Positions 5,609 to 11,824 of a DNA stretch of 11,881 bases are shown piece after piece. Origin of the DNA: Bacteroidales bacterium (GTDB taxonomy: Bacteria; Bacteroidota; Bacteroidia; Bacteroidales; VadinHA17); NCBI GenBank assembly GCA_016936695.1, contig JAFGXK010000252.1, positions 1-11,881 of the forward strand, given 5' to 3'. The stretch's first letter is position 1. Every line of letters begins with the position of its first letter. Made by a program: the position numbers and the translations under genes. The notes beneath the pieces were generated by a model, which ran no database searches, was not told where the DNA came from, and worked only from the letters and a program-made list of their open reading frames with translations.

Positions 5609-8551
5609 ATGGAGTTTCCGGTTGAAAAATTTAATTCGCTCAGAGCTTCTCTTGAGGGCGATCTCAAATACGACAAGGTAAGCAGATTAATATATGCCAC
5701 AGATGCTTCGGACTACAGGGAAGAGCCGGTAGCAGTGACATGGCCGCTTAATGCGTCTGATATAAAGAAGATTCTTCGTTTTGCTTCGCAGGAGAAAATC
5801 GGGGTCACACTGAGAGCGGCGGGAACGTCTCTGGCAGGACAGGTTGTGAGTTCCGGAATAATAGTGGATATCTCAAGGTATATGAACAGGATCCTCGAGA
5901 TTAACAGGGAGGAGCACTGGGTAAGGGTTGAACCAGGGGTCGTTCTTGACGAACTGAACATGTACCTGAAACCGTTCGGGCTCTTTTTCGGCCCCGAAAC
6001 CTCCACTTCAAGCAGATGCAACATGGGCGGAATGCTGGGAAATAATTCATGCGGCTCCCACTCTCTTGTCTATGGTTCAACAAGGGATCACACCCTCGAG
6101 ATAAAGGCTCTTCTGAGCGACGGGAGCGAGGTAACATTCGGTCCGGCAGACAGGGATACCTTCAACAGTAAATGTTCACAGAACGATCTGGAAGGCAGTA
6201 TTTACAAAAATATCAGGGATATGCTGAGCAATCCCGCAAATCAGGCATCAATAAGGGAGGGATATCCCGATCCGCGAATACCAAGAAGAAATACAGGATA
6301 TGCCCTCGATCTGCTGCTCGATTCGGAGATCTTCAACAGCAGTTCCGGCAAACCATTCAATTTCTGCAAGCTGCTCGCAGGTTCGGAAGGCACTCTTGCA
6401 GTGACGACCGAAATAAAGCTCAATGCGGTTCCTCTTCCTCCTGCGTTCAAAACAATGGTATGTGTTCACCACTTAAACAGGGATGAAGCATTCCGCGCCA
6501 ATCTCATTGCTCTCAAGTTCAAACCCACTGCGGTTGAACTTACCGACGACAGGATACTTGAGCTCACAAAGGAAAACCTTAGCCAGCGCAACAACCGCTT
6601 CTTCATTGAAGGTAATCCCGGCGCAATAATGATGGTTGAATTTGCAAGGAATACCCAGGAAGAGGCAGATTCAGTTACTTCGGCAATGATTGAAGCGCTC
6701 AAGGCAGAAGGTTATGGTTATGCCTATCCTGTTTTAAGGAACTCGGATATGTCGAAGGCATGGGAACTGCGGAAGGCAGGGCTTGGCGTTCTCGGCAATA
6801 TGAAGGGTGATGTAAGGACGGTCTCCCTTATAGAAGACACATCGGTACGGGTGGAGGATCTGCCGGCCTATATGGATGATTTTGCAAAGCTTCTGGCCGC
6901 TCACGGCAAAGATTCGGTATATCATGCCCACATAGGAACAGGAGAACTTCATATCCGCCCGGTTCTCAATCTCAAGGATCCGGCGGATGTAGAGCTTTTC
7001 AGGACCATCGGTCTCGAAACGGCACAACTCGTAAAGAAATACAGAGGTTCACTCAGCGGAGAACACGGTGATGGAAGACTGAGGGGAGAATTCATTCCCC
7101 TGATACTTGGTGAAGAAAACTACAAGCTTCTCAAGGAACTGAAAGCAGCCTGGGATCCTGAGAACATCCTTAATCCAGGCAAAATAGTCGATACACCCCA
7201 GATGAACACCTTCCTCAGGTACAAACCCGGGACTGTGACTCCGCAGCTTGAGACCATATATGATTTTTCTTCCACCGACGGTATAATAAGGGCAGCTGAA
7301 AAGTGCAACGGATCAGGCGATTGCCGCAAATCCCTGAAGATCGGAGGAACCATGTGCCCAACCTTCATGGTCACAATGGACGAAGACAAGTGCACAAGGG
7401 CCAGGGCCAATGTGCTCCGGGAATTCCTGAGCATGAGAAATGGAGATCCGTGGGACCACAAGGAGATATATGACATTCTCGACCTGTGTGTGGGATGCAA
7501 GGGATGCAAGGCTGAATGCCCTTCAGGTGTCGATATAGCAAAACTGAAATCAGAGTTTCTCCAGCACTGGTACGACAAACACGGAATCCCGCTCCGGACC
7601 CGGCTTATCGCCTACATCACAACCTTTAACCGAATTGGCTCGCTGGTACCTGCTATCTACAATTTCTTCCTGAAGAACAAGCTGTTTTCGGGACTGCTGA
7701 AAAAGACAATAGGATTTGCCAGTGAAAGATCGATACCGCTTCTTTTCAAAACCACGCTCAGAAAATGGCTGAAAAAAAATCTTGCATCACTCAATCCCTC
7801 AAATCCTGCTGGAGAAGTGTGCCTGTTCATCGATGAGTTCACCAATTACAATGATACTGAGGCAGGTATTGCGGCTGTCAGACTACTTACCACTCTTAAC
7901 TATGAGGTTATAACAGCGCAGCATAACCTTAGTGCCAGGACATTCATTTCCAAGGGATTACTCAGAAAAGCGAAAAAGATTGCCATCAGCAACATCAATG
8001 CTTTCTCAGATATCATTAATGACAAAACCCCGCTTGTCGGCATTGAACCTTCAGCAATTCTCGGATTCCGGGATGAATATCCCGATCTGGCAGGCAACGG
8101 ACTGAAGGAGAAAGCCCTGAAGATAGCAAAGAACAGCTGGATGATCGACGAATTCATTTCCAGGGAATTCAAAGCCGGCAGGATCAAAAAGGAATCGTTT
8201 ACGGATAAAAAACTTGAAATCCTTCTGCATGCACACTGTCAGCAGAAAGCCATCTCCTCATCAGCCTGTTCGATTGAAATGCTTTCAATACCCTCAAATT
8301 ACAAGGTTACGGAGATACCTTCAGGATGCTGCGGCATGGCCGGTTCGTTCGGATATGAGAAGGAACATTTCGAACTGTCGAATAAAATCGGAGAACTTAT
8401 CCTTTTCCCTGAAATCAGGAATAGCGGAAGCGAAGTACAGATTGCAGCACCCGGCACCAGCTGCAGGCATCACATCAAGGACGGAACGGGAAGAACGGCC
8501 AAACCGCCGGTAGTCATACTCTACGAAGCGCTGAAAAAGCAGACGAATTGA
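5609..8551 (+). CDS. Fused FAD-linked oxidase/Fe-S protein, D-2-hydroxyacid (D-lactate-type) dehydrogenase, YdiJ-like
   Basis: A 980-residue GlcD-GlcF-type fusion, similar in length and layout to E. coli YdiJ. Such enzymes oxidise D-2-hydroxyacids (D-lactate, D-2-hydroxyglutarate, glycolate) with FAD and pass electrons through Fe-S clusters. Residues 35-275 form the PCMH-type FAD domain (RAAGTSLAGQ at 70-79, GPETSTSSRCNMGGMLGNNSCGS at 128-150). Residues 280-530 form the FAD-oxidase C-terminal domain, including HAHIGTGELHIRP (439-451) and SGEHGDGRLRGEF (483-495). The first Fe-S set has Cys566, Cys572, Cys583 and possibly Cys595; the second is CVGCKGCKAECP with Cys627, 630, 633 and 637. The C-terminus has HAHCQQK (874-880), SGCCGMAGSFGYEKEH (905-920) and PGTSC (948-952) of the cysteine-rich CCG domain. 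The equivalent first-half CCG motif is not visible. The ATG at 5609 is chosen because the earlier in-frame TTG is inside the promoter. Substrate is not determined; D-lactate would suit the adjacent acetate pathway. Confidence 0.88.
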   Translation: MEFPVEKFNSLRASLEGDLKYDKVSRLIYATDASDYREEPVAVTWPLNASDIKKILRFASQEKIGVTLRAAGTSLAGQVVSSGIIVDISRYMNRILEINREEHWVRVEPGVVLDELNMYLKPFGLFFGPETSTSSRCNMGGMLGNNSCGSHSLVYGSTRDHTLEIKALLSDGSEVTFGPADRDTFNSKCSQNDLEGSIYKNIRDMLSNPANQASIREGYPDPRIPRRNTGYALDLLLDSEIFNSSSGKPFNFCKLLAGSEGTLAVTTEIKLNAVPLPPAFKTMVCVHHLNRDEAFRANLIALKFKPTAVELTDDRILELTKENLSQRNNRFFIEGNPGAIMMVEFARNTQEEADSVTSAMIEALKAEGYGYAYPVLRNSDMSKAWELRKAGLGVLGNMKGDVRTVSLIEDTSVRVEDLPAYMDDFAKLLAAHGKDSVYHAHIGTGELHIRPVLNLKDPADVELFRTIGLETAQLVKKYRGSLSGEHGDGRLRGEFIPLILGEENYKLLKELKAAWDPENILNPGKIVDTPQMNTFLRYKPGTVTPQLETIYDFSSTDGIIRAAEKCNGSGDCRKSLKIGGTMCPTFMVTMDEDKCTRARANVLREFLSMRNGDPWDHKEIYDILDLCVGCKGCKAECPSGVDIAKLKSEFLQHWYDKHGIPLRTRLIAYITTFNRIGSLVPAIYNFFLKNKLFSGLLKKTIGFASERSIPLLFKTTLRKWLKKNLASLNPSNPAGEVCLFIDEFTNYNDTEAGIAAVRLLTTLNYEVITAQHNLSARTFISKGLLRKAKKIAISNINAFSDIINDKTPLVGIEPSAILGFRDEYPDLAGNGLKEKALKIAKNSWMIDEFISREFKAGRIKKESFTDKKLEILLHAHCQQKAISSSACSIEMLSIPSNYKVTEIPSGCCGMAGSFGYEKEHFELSNKIGELILFPEIRNSGSEVQIAAPGTSCRHHIKDGTGRTAKPPVVILYEALKKQTN

Positions 8552-8571
8552 ATGGTTTATTAGTTATTCAA

Positions 8572-8606
8572 GGTTGCTGGTTGCTGGTTGCTGGTTGCTG
8601 GTTGCT
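8572..8606. repeat. Perfect 5 x 7-bp tandem repeat (GGTTGCT/AGCAACC)
   Basis: Five identical copies of GGTTGCT occupy 35 bp between the convergent oxidoreductase and amidase genes. The last copy ends with CT at 8605-8606, which with the next A forms the reverse-complement TAG stop of the amidase gene. This is a simple-sequence repeat of a type often seen between Bacteroidales genes. No dyad or T-tract suggests a terminator. Confidence 0.95.
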
Positions 8607-9375
8607 AAAGATTAATTGTAAAATTATCCGCATCAGCAGCTGCCGGGAACTTGCTTCGGAATTCATTCAGCTCTTCAATGCTGAGTTCGCATGAGACTAT
8701 GCATTCTTGGTACAACTCTCCGGAGGCCATAATTTCTCCCTTTGGTCCGATCATCATCGAATCGCCTGAATATTTAATATCCATGCCGTCTATGCCCGTG
8801 CGGTTGACACCAGCAACAAAGCATTGATTTTCAATAGCTCTTGCCTTAAGCAGGGTAAGCCAGACATCCCTCCGGGCTTCGGGCCAGTTTGAAGAGTTGA
8901 TGAGAAGGTCATAATCGTTCCTGTTCCTGCTCCAGACAGGGAAGCGCAGGTCGTAGCAGACGTTGGGACAGACCCTCACCCCCCTGTACTTAAATACCAC
9001 CCTTTCGGAGCCCGGAGTATAATTCACCTCCACCCCGGCCTGTTTGAATAAATGCCTTTTGTCATAGTTGATCTGTCCGCCTTCAGGCGAAATGAACACC
9101 CAACGGTTGAAATGGTTTCCACCTTCAGCAACCATATAGCTTCCGGCGATAGCGAAGCCTTTCTCCCGGGATGTGTTCTGCATCCATTCAAAGGTAAGTG
9201 ACCGGGGGTTCTCGGCAAGTGTATCCGCTGCCGGCGAGAAACCGGTATTGAACATCTCGGGAAGTATAACGAGCTCAGTCCCGTCAGGAACTCTGCCCAG
9301 CATTTCAGAAAGCTTTTCAAAATTACCCTGTTTGTCCTCCCAGAGGATGTTGTACTGAATAAGAGATATTTTCAT
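8605..9375 (-). CDS. Carbon-nitrogen hydrolase, omega-amidase-like (YafV/Nit2 type)
   Basis: A 256-residue nitrilase-superfamily amidase; this branch hydrolyses 2-oxo acid amides such as 2-oxoglutaramate or 2-oxosuccinamate to the oxoacid and ammonia. The catalytic triad is visible: Glu40 in VILPEMFNTGFS, Lys106 in NYDKRHLF, and Cys140 in CPNVCYDLRFPVWSRN. LINSSNWPEARRDVWLTLLKARAIENQCFVAGVNRTG (158-194) is the family's usual segment after the nucleophile, and YSGDSMMIGPKGEIMA follows it. Length matches YafV-like enzymes and argues against the larger NAD synthetase or N-acyltransferase fusions. ATG at 9373-9375 with an A-rich leader and no Shine-Dalgarno. The TAG stop shares two bases with the adjacent heptamer repeat. 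It is single and convergent with the oxidoreductase gene; no pathway partner is adjacent. The omega-amidase substrate is inferred from the subfamily pattern. Confidence 0.9.
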   Translation of the reverse strand: MKISLIQYNILWEDKQGNFEKLSEMLGRVPDGTELVILPEMFNTGFSPAADTLAENPRSLTFEWMQNTSREKGFAIAGSYMVAEGGNHFNRWVFISPEGGQINYDKRHLFKQAGVEVNYTPGSERVVFKYRGVRVCPNVCYDLRFPVWSRNRNDYDLLINSSNWPEARRDVWLTLLKARAIENQCFVAGVNRTGIDGMDIKYSGDSMMIGPKGEIMASGELYQECIVSCELSIEELNEFRSKFPAAADADNFTINL

Positions 9376-9396
9376 GTCAGATTTTTTTGGACGATA

Positions 9397-9404
9397 TAAA
9401 AATA
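9397..9404 (-). promoter_or_regulatory. Candidate -7 box for the omega-amidase gene
   Basis: The minus strand reads TATTTTTA, 7 of 8 against TAnnTTTG, 21 bp before the ATG. A TTTC lies 21 bp further upstream (9426-9429) as a one-mismatch -33. The left outer arm of the nested inverted repeat (9411-9420) falls between the two elements, where an operator would act. AT-rich sequence makes chance matches likely. Confidence 0.35.
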
Positions 9405-9410
9405 ATGCAA

Positions 9411-9514
9411 TTCAGGTAAATCCCAGAAATGTATTTAAGGAGTTTACAATCACACGAATTTTTATCGATTAACAATAACTGGCTTATTGTTAATCGATAA
9501 TTTCTTTACCTGAA
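9411..9514. repeat. Nested inverted repeats upstream of the omega-amidase gene
   Basis: The inner pair is a perfect 17-bp dyad: TTATCGATTAACAATAA (9462-9478) and its reverse complement at 9484-9500, separated by the 5-base loop CTGGC. The outer pair is TTCAGGTAAA (9411-9420) and TTTACCTGAA (9505-9514), also perfect. The right arms are followed by pyrimidines, but no + strand gene ends here, so a terminator role is unlikely. The outer arms are 94 bp apart centre to centre, close to nine helical turns. A looped repressor site, a cruciform or a remnant of a small inverted-repeat element are the open readings. Confidence 0.85.
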
Positions 9515-9573
9515 ACGATAACAATTTTGACAAGTATTATAGGCGATGTATGATGTTTTGGGACGGAAGGCGC

Positions 9574-9601
9574 CTGACTGCCTGCTGGTGCAGCCAGTCA
9601 G
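9574..9601. repeat. 28-base hairpin
   Basis: CTGACTG (9574-9580) pairs with CAGTCAG (9595-9601). After one C-C mismatch, CTGC (9582-9585) pairs with GCAG (9590-9593) around a TGGT loop. There is no T-tract on either strand, so it is not a standard terminator. It sits at the left edge of the tandem-repeat cluster. Confidence 0.65.
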
Positions 9602-9605
9602 ACAG

Positions 9606-9633
9606 GGAAGACAGAAGCCGGAAGACAGAAGCA
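9606..9633. repeat. Two 14-bp tandem copies of GGAAGACAGAAGCC
   Basis: Copies at 9606-9619 and 9620-9633 differ only at the last base (C versus A). This purine-rich simple repeat directly follows the hairpin and precedes the 22-bp tandem duplication. Confidence 0.85.
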
Positions 9634-9650
9634 GGTCGTTCAGCTGGTAA

Positions 9651-9694
9651 ATCTGCGTAAATCTGCGAGAACATCTGCGAAAATCTGCGAGAAC
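9651..9694. repeat. 22-bp tandem duplication built of ATCTGCG units
   Basis: Two 22-bp units, 9651-9672 and 9673-9694, differ at one base (T9658 versus A9680). Each contains two ATCTGCG words, so the word occurs at 9651, 9661, 9673 and 9683 with spacings of 10, 12 and 10. The near-helical phasing is noted; there is no array of spacers, so this is not CRISPR. Confidence 0.9.
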
Positions 9695-9760
9695 TTTTTT
9701 CTAATGGAGATTTTGCAATGGGCAATGTTGCATGCAAGCATCTGGTAATCCAAAAAAAGA

Positions 9761-9802
9761 TCACATTTCCTGTCACGTTTCGCAAATATGATACGTATAT
9801 GT
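9761..9802. repeat. 42-bp long-range direct repeat, copy 1
   Basis: Matches 11718-11759 in the same orientation at 41 of 42 positions (A9793 versus T11750). It begins TCACATTTCCTGTCACG and ends CGTATATGT. Both copies are preceded by an A-run (AAAAAAA or AAAAAA). Copy 1 lies left of the lipocalin-like and serpin genes, copy 2 right of them, 1,957 bp apart. No transposase, tRNA end or classical attachment site is visible. Confidence 0.92.
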
Positions 9803-9878
9803 AGTTGTAAGCAATTTTGAGAAAGCTTCTGTTCGATAAGGATTGTGAAATTTGGAAAGCGCAATTATGCAACTTATT

Positions 9879-9886
9879 TAATTTTT
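9879..9886 (+). promoter_or_regulatory. Candidate -7 box for the lipocalin-like gene
   Basis: TAATTTTT matches TAnnTTTG at 7 of 8 positions, 23 bp before the ATG. A perfect TTTG (9851-9854) lies 24 bp upstream, slightly farther than usual for a -33 element. It could drive both the lipocalin-like and serpin genes, which are only 60 bp apart. Confidence 0.35.
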
Positions 9887-9909
9887 CATCTTAAATAATA
9901 GATTAAACC

Positions 9910-10305
9910 ATGAATAAGACATTGCTGACTTTATTTTTAACCGGAGTCTTAATATCCTGTAATAAAAGTGATGATAATACAGATTGTGACTTAATTGGTT
10001 CATGGAAATTAATCGAGGTTTTAATTGATCCAGGTGATGGAAGTGGGACTTTTCATAGTGTTTCGAGCGAAAAAATACTGGAATTTCGAACTGATGGAAC
10101 TGTATGGTCGAATGGATCAATATGTGATATGTCAATTGAATCAGTTTCTTCAAGTTCCGGAACATATTCGCTTTCTGACTCGACCATAAATTCATCTGGT
10201 TGTCCAGATACTCCTATAAAGATTAGATTTCATAAAGTTGGATCAACATTGACAGTAAGCTACCCTTGCGATGAGGCTTGCATTTCAAAATACGTAAAAA
10301 AATAA
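9910..10305 (+). CDS. Small lipocalin-like lipoprotein
   Basis: A 131-residue exported protein. Residues 1-16 are a lipoprotein signal (MNKTLLTLFLTGVLIS) ending in the lipobox LISC with Cys17 as the lipid-bearing residue, followed by a polar NKSDDNTD linker. No strong LolDF-type retention signal is evident. The mature part starts LIGSWKLIEVLIDPGDGSGTF and continues LEFRTDGTVWSNGS, the opening pattern of Bacteroidota lipocalin-like domains: Gly-x-Trp on strand A, then a strand with F-x-x-D-G-T. A Ser-rich stretch and several cysteines (26, 71, 97, 119, 123) suggest disulphides, which fits an extracytoplasmic location. Hand-counted GC over 9961-10260 is about 35%, well below the 45-48% of sampled neighbouring gene segments, which hints at a different origin. 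Ligand and role are unknown. It may be cotranscribed with the serpin gene 60 bp downstream. Confidence 0.75.
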   Translation: MNKTLLTLFLTGVLISCNKSDDNTDCDLIGSWKLIEVLIDPGDGSGTFHSVSSEKILEFRTDGTVWSNGSICDMSIESVSSSSGTYSLSDSTINSSGCPDTPIKIRFHKVGSTLTVSYPCDEACISKYVKK

Positions 10306-10365
10306 ACCTGCTTACAATAAACAGGGATAAATAACCTAATCCAGCACCTATTTACAAATAACGAC

Positions 10366-11610
10366 ATGAAGAAAAATCTTACCTTAATTCTGTCCGGACT
10401 GGCAATTATTTTCCTTGCCGTCTCCTGTTCAAAGGAAAACAATGAAGAACCCGACCTGACACCAAAAGACATTACCCTCTCTGCTGCAGCGCCCGTTGCC
10501 ATTCAGAGCAGCAATGAGTTCGGCATAGAGCTATTTACAAAGGTGACTGAATCGGAAAACAAAAACCTCATGCTTTCGCCCCTCAGCGCAAGCACTGCGC
10601 TTACAATGCTTCTTAATGGTTGCGGTGGTGATACATACTCACAACTGCAGGGTACACTTAAATATCCCGCCGTTATGAACATTTCCGAAATCAACGAAGC
10701 TTACAAGAGCCTTGTCGGCCAGTTGCTGGTTATCGACCCGAAGGTACAGCTCGCTCTTGCAAACGCTATCTTCTACCGCAACGGATTCAATGTAAAACCT
10801 CCGTTCCTTGCAACAATGAGCAATGACTACAAGGCAACAGTCGAGGCACTTGACTTTGCAGCTCCTTCATCCCTTACAAGGATCAATAAGTGGGCCAGCG
10901 ACAATACCAATGGAAAAATACCTGAAGTATTAAGTGAGATCTCAGGGGATGCAGTAATGTTCATCATGAATGCCCTTTATTTCAACGGCGACTGGAGCTA
11001 CCAGTTTGACAAATCCCTGACGGATGAACTTCCCTTCCATCCCGACGGCAATAGCACGACTGATGTCACCACAATGAAAGGTGAAGTGGGTTCAAAGGTT
11101 GCCTACGGCAATGGTTTCAGGGCAATTGAAATGCCTTACGGACAGACCAACTTCACAATGGTTGTGATGGTCCCGGACGAAACCCTCAGTGCCTTTTATC
11201 CTTCCTTTACATACCAGGTATGGGATCAGCTAACCTCTGACCTCGATGCGCATACTGAATTCGGCAAGACAATTGTAACTATGCCAAAATTCAAATTCTC
11301 TTACGAGAAATTCCTTAATGACCAGTTAAAGAGCATGGGAATGGTTGATGCTTTCACCGAGTATGGGGCAGATCTTTCAGGAATATCCGACGATCAGATA
11401 TATGTCAGCTTCGTGAAACAGAACACTTTCGTAGAGGTTGATGAGGAGGGAACAGAAGCGGCAGCAGTGACAACAGTCGCTATATATGAGTCAGTCGGGT
11501 CATCGCAACCACAGCAATTTATTATCGACAAGTCATTTATCTTTGCCATAAGAGAGCGTATGACAAATACCCTGCTGTTCATTGGACAGGTTTTGAATCC
11601 CCAGGAATAA
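10366..11610 (+). CDS. Serpin-family protease inhibitor, lipoprotein
   Basis: A 414-residue serpin anchored as a lipoprotein: signal MKKNLTLILSGLAIIFLAVS with lipobox AVSC and Cys21, then an acidic linker (residues 22-35). Serpins trap serine or cysteine proteases through a cleaved reactive loop that inserts into sheet A. Diagnostic segments: NLMLSPLSASTALTMLLNG (67-85), NALYFNGDWSYQFDKSLTDELPFH (202-225), AIEMPYGQTNFTMVVMVPDE (253-272), TIVTMPKFKFSYE (302-314), and the hinge VDEEGTEAAAVTTVAI (358-373), whose small residues indicate an inhibitory rather than inert serpin. IIDKSFIFAIRERMTNTLLFIGQVLNP closes the fold. If Gly362 is P15, P1 is Ser376, but the loop is about three residues longer than in alpha-1-antitrypsin, so the scissile bond may lie anywhere in residues 375-380. 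Tannerella miropin is a precedent for Bacteroidota serpins. The probable role is defence against host or competitor proteases. Confidence 0.93.
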   Translation: MKKNLTLILSGLAIIFLAVSCSKENNEEPDLTPKDITLSAAAPVAIQSSNEFGIELFTKVTESENKNLMLSPLSASTALTMLLNGCGGDTYSQLQGTLKYPAVMNISEINEAYKSLVGQLLVIDPKVQLALANAIFYRNGFNVKPPFLATMSNDYKATVEALDFAAPSSLTRINKWASDNTNGKIPEVLSEISGDAVMFIMNALYFNGDWSYQFDKSLTDELPFHPDGNSTTDVTTMKGEVGSKVAYGNGFRAIEMPYGQTNFTMVVMVPDETLSAFYPSFTYQVWDQLTSDLDAHTEFGKTIVTMPKFKFSYEKFLNDQLKSMGMVDAFTEYGADLSGISDDQIYVSFVKQNTFVEVDEEGTEAAAVTTVAIYESVGSSQPQQFIIDKSFIFAIRERMTNTLLFIGQVLNPQE

Positions 11611-11644
11611 AGATAGCTTCGAAACGCGAATCTGGCAGAACCGT

Positions 11645-11667
11645 CAGAACTGGCAGAGCCAGTTTTG
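11645..11667 (+). terminator. Candidate intrinsic terminator after the serpin gene
   Basis: CAGAACTGGC (11645-11654) pairs with GCCAGTTTTG (11658-11667) around an AGA loop: ten pairs including one G-U. The stem starts 35 bp after the serpin stop. The TTTT lies in the lower part of the 3' arm and only G, C and A follow, so the T-tract is weak. Termination is plausible but not assured. Confidence 0.4.
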
Positions 11668-11717
11668 CACCTTTAGTCCTGCATCTTTCGTCTTGCGTCA
11701 TAAATCCCCGAAAAAAT

Positions 11718-11759
11718 TCACATTTCCTGTCACGTTTCGCAAATATGATTCGTATATGT
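11718..11759. repeat. 42-bp long-range direct repeat, copy 2
   Basis: Partner of the copy at 9761-9802 with a single substitution. It lies 107 bp after the serpin stop, beyond the candidate terminator. Sequence to its right (11760 onward) does not match the sequence following copy 1, so the repeat has a sharp right boundary. Confidence 0.92.
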
Positions 11760-11795
11760 TTTCCTGACTTGTGACAATTAGTGCGTCTGGTATTT

Positions 11796-11824
11796 GATCA
11801 GGCTCATTTTATAATAACCTGATC
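11796..11824. repeat. Short inverted repeat near the window end
   Basis: GATCAGG (11796-11802) and CCTGATC (11818-11824) are perfect 7-bp arms around a 15-base AT-rich spacer; one further T-G wobble extends the stem outward. It could be an operator for a gene beyond the window, but nothing downstream is visible to judge that. Confidence 0.45.

Larger units (their letters stand above)
9376..9909. other. 534-bp gene-free, structure-rich intergenic region
   Basis: No credible gene lies here. The open minus-strand frames across 9537-9872 run through the tandem repeats and give low-complexity peptides without a domain. The stretch holds, left to right: a candidate amidase promoter, nested inverted repeats, a hairpin, 14-bp and 22-bp tandem duplications, a 10-bp perfect palindrome TTGCATGCAA (9728-9737), one copy of the 42-bp long-range repeat, and a candidate promoter for the lipocalin-like gene. 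Confidence 0.8.

Noticed and set aside
9462..9504. The 17-bp dyad followed by TTTCTTT as an intrinsic terminator
   Set aside because: It would act on + strand transcription, but the only + strand gene upstream ends 900 bp earlier behind a convergent gene, and the stem is AT-rich.
9647..9695. Possible mini-CRISPR from regularly spaced ATCTGCG words
   Set aside because: The words are 7 bp, the intervals are 3-5 bp and near-identical, and there are no unique spacers or cas genes. It is a plain tandem duplication.
9537..9872. Open minus-strand frames of 74 and 111 codons in the intergenic region
   Set aside because: They translate the ATCTGCG and GAAGACAGAAGC tandem repeats and half of the 42-bp repeat into low-complexity peptide, with no domain, signal or plausible start context.
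10307..10325. Imperfect hairpin CCTGCTT/AAACAGG between the lipocalin-like and serpin genes as a terminator
   Set aside because: The stem is weak with one mismatch and no T-tract follows, so it does not justify splitting the two genes into separate transcripts.
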